This document shows, piece by piece, positions 8,404-15,853 of a stretch of 33,342 bases of DNA; position 1 is the stretch's first letter, and every line of letters starts with the position of its first letter. The notes beneath the pieces were generated by a model. That model saw only the letters and a list, made by a program, of their open reading frames with translations, searched no databases and was not told where the DNA came from. The position numbers were made by a program, and so were the translations under genes. Source of the DNA: Clostridiales bacterium (lineage in GTDB: Bacteria > Bacillota > Clostridia > Peptostreptococcales > Anaerovoracaceae); NCBI GenBank assembly GCA_012511395.1, contig JAAZGD010000112.1:1-33342 (forward strand), given 5' to 3'.

Positions 8404-9417
8404 TTAAATACCTTTTTCAACTATGAATTCCATTAAGTCTCTGGTTCTCATGGAATAGCCCCATTCATTATCATACCAGGAAAGGATCTTCACCATGGTG
8501 TCATTGATTACCATGGTGGAAAGAGCATCTACTGTAGAGGATGCGGGGTCATGCTTGAAATCGATGGAAACAAGAGGCTCTTCCGTGTAGTTCATAATCC
8601 CTTTAAGCTTACCTTCCGATGCTTTTTTCAAAAAGCCGTTTACCTCCTCTTTCGTAGTGTTCTTTGAAACTTCAAAAACTATATCTACAAGAGAAACAGA
8701 AGCAGTAGGTACTCTTATGGCAAGACCGTTCAGTTTGCCTTTTAAGTTGGGTAAACCCAAGCTTACAGCTCTTGCCGCCCCGGTTGTTGTGGGAATCATA
8801 GAGAGGGCAGCAGCTCTTGCTCTCCTTAAATCCTTGTGGGGCAGATCCAATATTTTCTGGTCATTGGTGTAGGAATGGATGGTGGTCATAAGGCCTCTTA
8901 CCACCCCCAGCTCTTCATCTATAACCTTTGCCACAGGTGCAAGACAGTTTGTTGTACAGGAAGCATTTGAAATTATATGATGCTTATCCTTGTCATACTT
9001 ATCTTCATTTACTCCAAGGACTATGGTGATATCCTCATCGGTGGCGGGAGCTGATATGAGCACCTTCTTTACTGAATCTCTTATATGCTTTTCCGCATCC
9101 TGTTTTTTTGTGAAAAGTCCTGTTGCCTCCAGCACCAGGGAAACTCCTTTTTCGCCCCAGGGGATAATGGCGGGATCTTTTTCCGCATAAATTTTAATCT
9201 CTTTTCCGTTAACTATGATAGATGAATCCGTATACTCAACTGTACCCAGGAACTTTCCGAAACAGCTGTCATACTTCAATAGATGAGCCAGAGTTTCGGG
9301 GGTAGTTAAATCGTTTATTGCCACCACCTCATAGTTTAAGTCCTCCATTTCATAAATACCTTTTAAAACATTTCTTCCGATTCTTCCAAACCCGTTAATT
9401 CCCACTTTCGCTTTCAT
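8404..9417 (-). CDS. gap: Glyceraldehyde-3-phosphate dehydrogenase, type I
   Basis: It oxidises and phosphorylates glyceraldehyde 3-phosphate to 1,3-bisphosphoglycerate with NAD+. The 337-residue protein has the Rossmann motif GINGFGRIGR (about 6-15), an INDLT segment with the Asp favouring NAD+, the active-site Cys154 in SNASCTTNC, His181 in TTIHSYTNDQ and the C-terminal WYDNEWGYS. A GGAGG site lies upstream of the ATG. It follows rpoN by 16 bases, so glycolytic expression here appears to be cotranscribed with sigma-54 rather than controlled by an adjacent CggR. Confidence 0.98.
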   Translation of the reverse strand: MKAKVGINGFGRIGRNVLKGIYEMEDLNYEVVAINDLTTPETLAHLLKYDSCFGKFLGTVEYTDSSIIVNGKEIKIYAEKDPAIIPWGEKGVSLVLEATGLFTKKQDAEKHIRDSVKKVLISAPATDEDITIVLGVNEDKYDKDKHHIISNASCTTNCLAPVAKVIDEELGVVRGLMTTIHSYTNDQKILDLPHKDLRRARAAALSMIPTTTGAARAVSLGLPNLKGKLNGLAIRVPTASVSLVDIVFEVSKNTTKEEVNGFLKKASEGKLKGIMNYTEEPLVSIDFKHDPASSTVDALSTMVINDTMVKILSWYDNEWGYSMRTRDLMEFIVEKGI

Positions 9418-9433
9418 GCCTAAAAATCCTCCT

Positions 9434-10822
9434 CTAATATCTTTTTCTTCTTGGTGATGATAAAATACCTTCTTCTTCTCTGTATTTGGCTATGGTCCTT
9501 CTTGAAATATCTATTCCTTTGTCCATTAATACCTTCATGATTTCCTGGTCGCTTAAAGGAGATTGAGTGTCTTCTTCTTCAATCAACTCCCTCATAATCG
9601 CTTTTACTCCCGTTGCTGAAATACTTTCCTCCTCATGATAACTGTCCTTGCATCTTTTTACGCCGCTTTGGAAGAAATATTTAAGCTCATAGACTCCAAG
9701 AGGCGTATCTATATATTTATCATTAATGGAACGGCTTACAGTAGACTCATGAACTCCCACCTCATCTGCTATTTGTTTCAGGGTGAGAATCCTTAAACAT
9801 TCCGGTCCCTTTTCAAAAAACTCCTGCTGATAATTTATTATTGCTTTTGCAATTTTTAAAATAGTATCCTTTCTCTGTTCAATGCTTTTAATGAGCCACA
9901 GAGCGGAATTAATCTTCTTGGTCAGGTAATTTCGAAGCTCAACATCGCTTTCCGCCCTTTCCTTTAAGCTGTTGTAATAGGATGAAATTTTAAGCTGAGG
10001 CACGTTATCATCTATTATTGAGACTGAAAACCCATCGCCTGTTTTTTCAATTTTTAAATCTGGGACGATAAACCTGCTGGCTTCTTTTGATTCAAACCAT
10101 CTACCCGGCTTTGGCTCCAGAGTTTTAATTATGTCGGAAACACACTGAAGCTTTTCCTTTTGAATGGACAATGCCTTTGAGATCTTTAAAACCTTGTTTT
10201 CAGCCAGGTCCTCCAGATGGTTTTCTATCACCTCTTTTGTCAGCCTGTAATCCTCTTCCTCAAGCTTTAAATCCTGATCACTTCTGTCAGGGCACATATA
10301 GTCAGAAAGCTGCAGCAGCAAACATTCCTGGAGACTTCTTGCACCCACTCCCTTAGGTTCAAAGCCCTGTATTCTCTTAAGGGATGTGAATACTTTCTCT
10401 GTAGTGGTATTAAGTTTTTCCGCAATTTCCGAAAGGGGCATAAACAGATAGCCGTTTTCATCCATAGCGTTTATTATATACCTTCCTCTCACCTTGCACT
10501 TCTCATGACAACAGGTGGTTTCCAGCTGAAACAGCAGATGTTCTTTTAAAGTCTCTCTTTTTTCCGCCTGATATCTATCCTGAATAAATTGAACCATATC
10601 AAAATCCTCATCTGACTTTGAACTCCTATAGCCGTAAGGATAACTATAGGGTATGGCCCTGTCATTGATAAGTTCAATTAGAGGGTTATCTAAAAGTTCC
10701 TCGTTTACATATTCCTCTAAATCCTGAGTATTATATTGCAAAATCCTGATAGCCTGAATTAAATCAGGAGTCATCACCAGTTTTTGAGTTTGTTCAATCC
10801 TTTGTTCATATCCCAGTTTCAT
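9434..10822 (-). CDS. rpoN: RNA polymerase sigma-54 factor
   Basis: This is the alternative sigma factor that directs polymerase to -24/-12 promoters and depends on AAA+ enhancer-binding activators; no such activator is in this window. The 462-residue protein has the Gln-rich activator-interaction region I at the N-terminus (QTQKLVMTPDLIQAIRILQ), the core-binding and HTH regions (including ADEVGVHESTVSRSINDKY, about 375-395) and the diagnostic RpoN box SRRTIAKYRE at about 440-449. The start is fixed by region I. No clear ribosome site precedes it; instead an extended -10-like box ends 6 bases before the ATG. It occupies the place just upstream of gap where many clostridia have rpoN followed by cggR. 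Confidence 0.96.
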   Translation of the reverse strand: MKLGYEQRIEQTQKLVMTPDLIQAIRILQYNTQDLEEYVNEELLDNPLIELINDRAIPYSYPYGYRSSKSDEDFDMVQFIQDRYQAEKRETLKEHLLFQLETTCCHEKCKVRGRYIINAMDENGYLFMPLSEIAEKLNTTTEKVFTSLKRIQGFEPKGVGARSLQECLLLQLSDYMCPDRSDQDLKLEEEDYRLTKEVIENHLEDLAENKVLKISKALSIQKEKLQCVSDIIKTLEPKPGRWFESKEASRFIVPDLKIEKTGDGFSVSIIDDNVPQLKISSYYNSLKERAESDVELRNYLTKKINSALWLIKSIEQRKDTILKIAKAIINYQQEFFEKGPECLRILTLKQIADEVGVHESTVSRSINDKYIDTPLGVYELKYFFQSGVKRCKDSYHEEESISATGVKAIMRELIEEEDTQSPLSDQEIMKVLMDKGIDISRRTIAKYREEEGILSSPRRKRY

Positions 10823-10828
10823 GCAATT

Positions 10829-10857
10829 ATTATACCATGAACCAAAACGGGATTAAA
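10829..10857 (-). promoter_or_regulatory. Candidate promoter immediately before rpoN
   Basis: On the minus strand TGGTATAAT gives an extended -10 (TATAAT is RC of 10829-10834) and TTTAAT (RC of 10852-10857) lies 17 bases upstream as a weak -35. Only 6 bases separate the -10 from the rpoN ATG, so initiation would produce a leaderless or nearly leaderless mRNA. It could be fortuitous. Confidence 0.4.
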
Positions 10858-10864
10858 CCTGAAT

Positions 10865-11335
10865 TTATGTCATGTTTTTAAAGCCAAGCTGCCTTAAAGC
10901 TTCAAAGAGAACGATATTCACGGCATTTGAGAGGTTAAAGGACCTGGATTTAGTATCGGGGCTCATAGGGATCCTTAGGGCTCTTTCCTTGTTTTCATTT
11001 ATTAGGGAAAGAGGCAGACCTTTGGTTTCTTTTCCGAATATGAGAATATCCTCATCTTTGTAGGAGATTTCCGTATAAAGCCTTTCTCCTTTAGTAGTAA
11101 TAAAATAGAGGCTTTTACCCTTCATTCCGCTCATAAATTCATCCAGGTTTTCATGTACTCTTAAATCCACGTAAGGCCAATAGTCAAGGCCCGCCCTTTT
11201 AAGTGCTTTATCATCTATTGAAAAACCTAAAGGCTTTACAAGATGAAGAACAGTTTCAGTAGCTGCACAGGACCTTGCAATATTTCCTGTATTAGGCGGA
11301 ATCTCGGGTTCCACCAGCACCACATGTATTGCCAT
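10865..11335 (-). CDS. trmL: tRNA (cytidine/uridine-34 2'-O-)-methyltransferase TrmL
   Basis: This SPOUT-class methyltransferase modifies the wobble ribose of tRNA-Leu isoacceptors using SAM. The 156 residues are the size of the minimal TrmL/YibK family. Visible motifs are the N-terminal VLVEPEIPPNTGNIARSCAA, the central LIFGKETKGLP and the C-terminal trefoil-knot motif RIPMSPDTKSRSFNLSNAV. AGGAG precedes the ATG. It is 42 bases upstream of rpoN with no terminator between them, so it is probably the first gene of the rpoN-glycolytic transcript, with an extra promoter possible before rpoN. Confidence 0.93.
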   Translation of the reverse strand: MAIHVVLVEPEIPPNTGNIARSCAATETVLHLVKPLGFSIDDKALKRAGLDYWPYVDLRVHENLDEFMSGMKGKSLYFITTKGERLYTEISYKDEDILIFGKETKGLPLSLINENKERALRIPMSPDTKSRSFNLSNAVNIVLFEALRQLGFKNMT

Positions 11336-11371
11336 GTTTTGATCTCCTAAAAATTTATTGTCTTCCTTCCT

Positions 11372-11377
11372 ATTATA
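11372..11377 (-). promoter_or_regulatory. Candidate -10 element for trmL
   Basis: The minus strand reads TATAAT here, about 35 bases before the trmL start; the -35 region is T-rich but not consensus. The box lies in a 10-bp palindrome (ATTATATAAT, 11372-11381) in the divergent trmL/hom region. Confidence 0.4.
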
Positions 11378-11420
11378 TAATTGGAATAAATTAATAAAAG
11401 ACTTTTATTGAAGGCTCATA

Positions 11421-11426
11421 TATAAT
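11421..11426 (+). promoter_or_regulatory. Candidate -10 element for hom
   Basis: A perfect TATAAT lies 36 bases before the hom ATG in the divergent intergenic region. No good TTGACA-like -35 is seen 16-18 bases upstream, so the call is moderate. Confidence 0.45.
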
Positions 11427-11462
11427 GAGGGATAGTATGAAAGAAAAAGAGAGGTAAAATTT

Positions 11463-12428
11463 ATGGCAGATTATAATATTGGACTTTTAGGTCTTGGCAC
11501 CATAGGATTTGGAACATATCAGGTCCTTGAAATGAACAGGAGGGAAATTGAAGAAGCTGTAGGCAAAACTGTGGAGATTTCCAAAATACTGGAAAAGGAT
11601 CAGGACAAAAAAAGGGAAATAGAAGTACCAAAGGAGAAGTTCACCCTTAACCCTGATGAGATTTTTGATGATCCTTCTATCACTGTTGTTATTGAGCTGC
11701 TTGGAGGTATTGAACCTGCCACCGCCTTCATGATAAAAGCCATGGAAAAAGGTAAATCTGTTGTTACAGCCAACAAGGCCGCTGTAGCCGCTAATTTCAA
11801 CTTGCTTTCGGAAACAGCAAGAAAAAATAATGTGAAGTTTTGCTATGAGGCCGGCGTTGCAGGCGGCATTCCAATCCTTAAGGTTATTAAAACAGTGCTG
11901 AGAGCCAACAGGTTTACAGAAATTTTAGGTATAGTTAACGGCACCACAAACTATATACTTACAAAAATGTCAGAAGAAAATATGAGTTATGAAGAAGCTT
12001 TGAAAAAGGCACAGGAATTAGGCTTTGCAGAGAAGGACCCTACAGCAGATGTAATGGGGCTTGACTCTGCAAACAAGCTTACAATTCTTACCAAGCTTTG
12101 CTTTAAAGAGTATGTTCACCCTGATAATATTCCAACCACAGGAATTTCTCACATAACAAAAGCCCATATTGAAGAGGCAAGAAACAACAACATGGGCATT
12201 AAACTTTTGGCAAAGGCATCCCTTAACAGTGATGGTAAGGTGTCCTTGGAGGTAGCTCCCATTGCTTTACCTTTGTCCCATCCCTTAATGAGCGTTAAAA
12301 ACGAATTTAATGCAATTTACCTTACGGGAAATGCAGTGGGCGAGTTAATGTTTTACGGGAAAGGAGCCGGTGCTCTGCCAACAGGCTCTGCAGTTATGGG
12401 AGATGTAATAGATATCCTTTCATCTTAA
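11463..12428 (+). CDS. hom: Homoserine dehydrogenase lacking the ACT domain
   Basis: It reduces aspartate semialdehyde to homoserine, the branch point to threonine and methionine. The 321-residue protein has the nucleotide-binding GLGTIG (10-15), LLGGIEPA, VVTANKAAVA (the catalytic Lys), GVAGGIPILK, GIVNGTTNYILTKM and the substrate-site DPTADVMGLDSANKL. Standard homoserine dehydrogenases run to about 430 residues with a C-terminal ACT regulatory domain; this one stops after the catalytic domain, so allosteric threonine inhibition through ACT is not expected. GAGG precedes the ATG. It is monocistronic, divergent from trmL and convergent with buk, whose stop codon overlaps its own (TTAA at 12425-12428). 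Family firm; loss of feedback is inferred. Confidence 0.93.
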   Translation: MADYNIGLLGLGTIGFGTYQVLEMNRREIEEAVGKTVEISKILEKDQDKKREIEVPKEKFTLNPDEIFDDPSITVVIELLGGIEPATAFMIKAMEKGKSVVTANKAAVAANFNLLSETARKNNVKFCYEAGVAGGIPILKVIKTVLRANRFTEILGIVNGTTNYILTKMSEENMSYEEALKKAQELGFAEKDPTADVMGLDSANKLTILTKLCFKEYVHPDNIPTTGISHITKAHIEEARNNNMGIKLLAKASLNSDGKVSLEVAPIALPLSHPLMSVKNEFNAIYLTGNAVGELMFYGKGAGALPTGSAVMGDVIDILSS

Positions 12429-13495
12429 CTGTAAGTCTTAATCTCCATCTCACTTCTCATGGCATCAAGGGCGCCCTTTGCAAGGGCGTCCATTTCATTT
12501 TCTCCCGGTATCACTTTTATAGGAGCTATGAAGGATACTCTTTCCGAAATGGCCGCCACCAGATCTTCAGAATTAGCCATACCCCCTGTTATTATTATGG
12601 CATCGACTTTTCCTTTAAGTACTGTGGCCATGGCGCCTATTTCTTTCCCAATCTGATATACCATAGCCTTCAGCACCAAGGCGGCATAGGGGTCCCCGTC
12701 CTTTACCATTTTTTCAGCCACTCTTAAATCACTGGTCCCCAGATGATCATATAGTCCGCCTTCTCTGTTTATCTTTTTAATAAGCTCCGAGGCACTTTTG
12801 TACTTGCCGGAATAACAAAGTTGTATAAGACTTTTGGCGGGCAAGGCTCCTGCTCTGTCGGGACACATAGGGCCTGCTTCAAGGGGATTGTTGCAATCGA
12901 TCATCCTCCCTCCAAGATGAGGAGTAACGGAAATACCGGAACCCAGGTGGACAACTATCAATCTTAAATCCTCATATCTTTGACCTTTTTCCTTACCATA
13001 AGCCCTTGCGGTAGCCCTGCTGTTAAGAGCATGTATCAAGCTTTTCCTCGGCAGCTCCTTAAGGCCTGAAAGCCTGGCTTCAGGCTCCATTTCATCTATG
13101 GATACAGGGTCCATAACAAAAGAAGGGATTCCTTCCTTCTTTGCTATTGCATCTGCAAGATATGGTCCTAGGTTAGCAGCATGTTCACCGTATTTTCCGC
13201 TCCCCACATCCTCCAGCATCTTCTCTGTAATAGAATATAATCCGCCTTCAATAGGTTTTCCAATACCCCCTCTGCCTATGACCACATCCATTTCATCAGT
13301 TGAAAAACCATTTTCACTAAGAGCTTTCAGAATAAGATTAAGCCTGTAATCCCTTTGGTCAAGAACAGCATTGAAATCGCTTAAATCCTCACCGGAATGC
13401 TCTATAGTCATTTCTATCAGCTTTTCCTCATCTAAAAATACAGCCACCTTAGTTGAGGTGTTTCCGGGATTTATCACAAGAATTTTTATTCCCAT
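12425..13495 (-). CDS. buk: Butyrate kinase (acyl-phosphate kinase)
   Basis: It transfers phosphate from butyryl- or related acyl-phosphates to ADP, making ATP and the free acid. The 356 residues fit the ASKHA-fold acetate/butyrate kinase family: an N-terminal phosphate-binding NPGNTSTKVAVF (9-20), GRGGIGKPIEGG, the central HLGSGISVTPH and a C-terminal ITGGMANSE nucleotide loop. It starts 4 bases after iorB and ends the nth-ptb-iorA-iorB-buk operon. Because ior lies between ptb and buk, its substrates may be aryl- or branched-chain acyl-phosphates derived from amino acids rather than, or as well as, butyryl-phosphate. That substrate range is inferred. Confidence 0.95.
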   Translation of the reverse strand: MGIKILVINPGNTSTKVAVFLDEEKLIEMTIEHSGEDLSDFNAVLDQRDYRLNLILKALSENGFSTDEMDVVIGRGGIGKPIEGGLYSITEKMLEDVGSGKYGEHAANLGPYLADAIAKKEGIPSFVMDPVSIDEMEPEARLSGLKELPRKSLIHALNSRATARAYGKEKGQRYEDLRLIVVHLGSGISVTPHLGGRMIDCNNPLEAGPMCPDRAGALPAKSLIQLCYSGKYKSASELIKKINREGGLYDHLGTSDLRVAEKMVKDGDPYAALVLKAMVYQIGKEIGAMATVLKGKVDAIIITGGMANSEDLVAAISERVSFIAPIKVIPGENEMDALAKGALDAMRSEMEIKTYS

Positions 13496-13499
13496 GGTT

Positions 13500-14072
13500 T
13501 TACCTCACTGCATCCATACCTGATTTAACGGCTTTTATATTGATGTCTACAAAATCCTTTTTAACACTTTCCCTAATGATTTTTTCCCAGTCAATATTCC
13601 CTAAGTCCAGAAGATAAATTGCCGTACCCAAGAGCACCATATTCATCACCTTTCCATTTCCCAAAGCCTCGGCAATTTCATGGGCATTAACTACTTTCGT
13701 TTCCACATGGCTTTCAATTTCCCCTATGGCATCTTCCGGGTACTCTCTGTCTCCCATCAGAATAGGCATGGAGGGTATCTTGTAATCATTAACCACACAA
13801 ATGCCATCCTTTTTTAAATAGACCAGATTTCGCAAAGCCTCCATTTTTTCAAAAGCGACTATGAGGTCCGCTCCGCCTTTTTCTATGACGGGAGAATAAA
13901 CCTTTTCCCCAAATCTTACTTGAGATGTTACATCCCCTCCCCTTTGGCTCATGCCTAAAATTTCACTCATCTTTACATCGTAGCCTGCTTCTAGAAGACC
14001 TTGTGTCAACAGCTTCCCTGCCAGAATCGTGCCTTGGCCTCCCACTCCTGCAAGAAGTATGCTCTTAACCAT
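13500..14072 (-). CDS. iorB: Indolepyruvate:ferredoxin oxidoreductase, beta subunit
   Basis: This is the small gamma-type subunit of the 2-oxoacid:ferredoxin oxidoreductase that converts aryl pyruvates plus CoA to aryl-acetyl-CoA, CO2 and reduced ferredoxin. The 190-residue product begins with the family motif GVGGQGTILAGKLL (8-21) and continues with MSQRGGDVTSQVRFG and a VVNDYKI segment. Its ATG directly abuts the iorA stop codon, implying translational coupling. No cysteine cluster is present, as expected, because the clusters are in IorA. Confidence 0.95.
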   Translation of the reverse strand: MVKSILLAGVGGQGTILAGKLLTQGLLEAGYDVKMSEILGMSQRGGDVTSQVRFGEKVYSPVIEKGGADLIVAFEKMEALRNLVYLKKDGICVVNDYKIPSMPILMGDREYPEDAIGEIESHVETKVVNAHEIAEALGNGKVMNMVLLGTAIYLLDLGNIDWEKIIRESVKKDFVDINIKAVKSGMDAVR

Positions 14073-15851
14073 TTAATCCACCTTCTTTCTAATGGCCCCT
14101 GTGGGACACAGCTGAGTACAGACATCACAGCCCACACATTGCAAAAGATCTATAGCGGTTTTCTTTTTCTCTTTATTGAATACAAGTGCGGGGCAACCGC
14201 TTCTCACGCATTTTCTGCAGCCTATACAGACCTCTTCCTCAATATAATTCTTATTGGAGAAAACGCCTTTAAATTCCTCCATGTCCATGGCAGACAGCTT
14301 TTTCAAAGCACATGGCCATCTTGTTATGATTACAGAAGGTTCATCCAAAGCAAGGCTTTCATTTAAAGCATCCTCCACTTCATCCAGATCATTGGGATTA
14401 ATAGTTCTGATATTTTTAAATCCCAAAGCCCTTACTATGTCTTCAATATCAGTAACAGGAGCAGGACCACCACAGGCATTTTTACCGCTGCCCGGGTTTT
14501 CCTGATGACCTGTCATAGCGGTAACTCTGTTGTCTAAAATTACATTTATTGTATTTGATCCGTTATAGATTACCGTCATAAGAGAGTTTATTCCTGTATG
14601 AAAAAAGGTGGAATCTCCTATTACAGAAACAACACGCTTACCGTTTTCCAGCTTGTCAAAGACCTTCTGGGCGCCATGACCCATGCTGATGCTTGCACCC
14701 ATACATACTGTTGTGTCTATGGCATTGTAGGGCTTTGCAAAGCCTAAGGTGTAACAGCCGATATCTCATGAAATCATAATGTTTTTCTTCTTTCCAAGCC
14801 TGTAGAAAAATCCTCTATGGGGGCAGCCTGCACATAAAGTGGGCGGTCTTGGCACTACCATGTCTTTGTTATAATCCACCGTATCAAGCTCTTTCCCATA
14901 GACGCTTTTTCTGATAACATCGGCTGTCATTTCCCCCATCTTTGGGAAGAGATTTTTGCCTTCACAGTCAAAACCCAGAATCCTGACCCTTTCTTCTATA
15001 TAGGGGTCGTTTTCTTCTATTACATATATTCTGTCCATACCTTTCGCAAAAGTTTCAATCATCCTGTCAGGCATAGGATTTGTAAAGCCCAGCTTCAAAT
15101 AGGAAACTGTGTCCCCAAAAACCTCCTTTGCATACTGGTAACACATTCCGGAAGTTATGACTCCGATTTTTTTATTATTTATCTCTGTTCTGTTAAACCT
15201 GGTATTCTCTGAATACTCCTTCATCCTTTCAAGCCGGCTTTCAAGATCCACTCTTCTGATTCTGGCATTCCCCGGAACCATTACGTACTTGCCGGGATTC
15301 TTCACAAATTCCTTTATTTCCTTTTCCTGTCTTTCTCCCGTCTCCACCACCGATTTGCCGTGGCACAATCTTGTAGTCATTCTGAAAAGAACAGGCAGAT
15401 CGTACTCTTCACTTATATCGTAGGCTTCCTTGATCATGTCCAAACATTCCTGGCTGTCTGAAGCTTCAAACATGGGAACCTTTGCCGCCTTTGCATAGTT
15501 TCTGTTATCCTGTTCATTTTGTGCACTGTGCTGGCCGGGCTCATCGGCGGAGATTATTACAGCTCCTGCGTTCACTCCCGTATATGAAAAAGTGAAGAAT
15601 GGATCTGCCGCCACATTAAGTCCCACGTGCTTCATGGCTGCCATGGCTCTTCCTCCCCCAAAGGATGCGCCCATAACCGCCTCCAGTGCCACCTTCTCAT
15701 TGGGCGACCACTCTGAAGTTATACCTTCATAAAGAGTAAGGTTCTCAAGAATCTCTGTGCTGGGAGTCCCAGGATATGCAGAAGCATAAATCACTCCTGC
15801 CTCATAGGCTCCTCTTGCCACAGCTTCGTTTCCTGTCAGCAATACCTTCAT
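14073..15851 (-). CDS. iorA: Indolepyruvate:ferredoxin oxidoreductase alpha subunit, interrupted by an in-frame UGA
   Basis: This is the large catalytic subunit of the ferredoxin-linked aryl-pyruvate oxidoreductase. Read through one UGA it is 592 residues, the usual family length. Codons 1-361 cover the transketolase-pyrimidine-like domain (GNEAVARGA, YPGTPSTE) and CAGCPHRG (C340, C343). Codon 362 is UGA (14766-14768). The same frame then continues without shift through DIGCYTLG (363-370), the TPP motif GDS...DN (about 412-441) and two [4Fe-4S] sites (C542/545/548/553 and C572/575/578/582). No ribosome site precedes the first downstream Met (384), so a split gene is unlikely. UGA could be read as selenocysteine, or be a nonsense change of GGA (Gly is usual here) or a base-call error. 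A SECIS-like hairpin follows. Function is certain; the decoding of UGA is not. Confidence 0.9.
14721..14759 (-). promoter_or_regulatory. Candidate bacterial SECIS-like hairpin downstream of the iorA UGA
   Basis: In the mRNA, an upper stem GGCUU/AAGCC closes a UGCA loop (14731-14744 is a perfect 14-bp palindrome) whose first base is 27 bases after the UGA. A lower stem can form from GGC-U-GUU with AAUGCC, leaving a bulged U. A G in the first two loop positions and this distance fit the general bSECIS description. The pairing is modest and also encodes normal family residues, so chance is possible. Confidence 0.35.
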
Positions 15852-15853
15852 TC

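Noticed and set aside
8403..8420. TTG start for pgk six codons earlier
   Set aside because: It overlaps gap, has no ribosome site at the right distance and adds non-family residues; the ATG at 8402 has AAAAGG 8 bases upstream.
11336..11462. Possible riboswitch or T-box leader before hom
   Set aside because: Only about 30 bases of leader remain after the -10 element, too short for either, and no conserved elements were seen.
14073..14702. A separate 209-residue protein starting at the Met at 14702, making iorA two genes
   Set aside because: No ribosome site precedes it, the start lies within the conserved CMGAS motif, and the same frame runs unbroken from the UGA, so it is the C-terminal part of IorA.
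14766..14768. UGA reassigned genome-wide to Gly or Trp, which would explain the iorA codon
   Set aside because: UGA ends trkH, ftsY and smc at their normal family C-termini, and Trp is encoded by UGG throughout.
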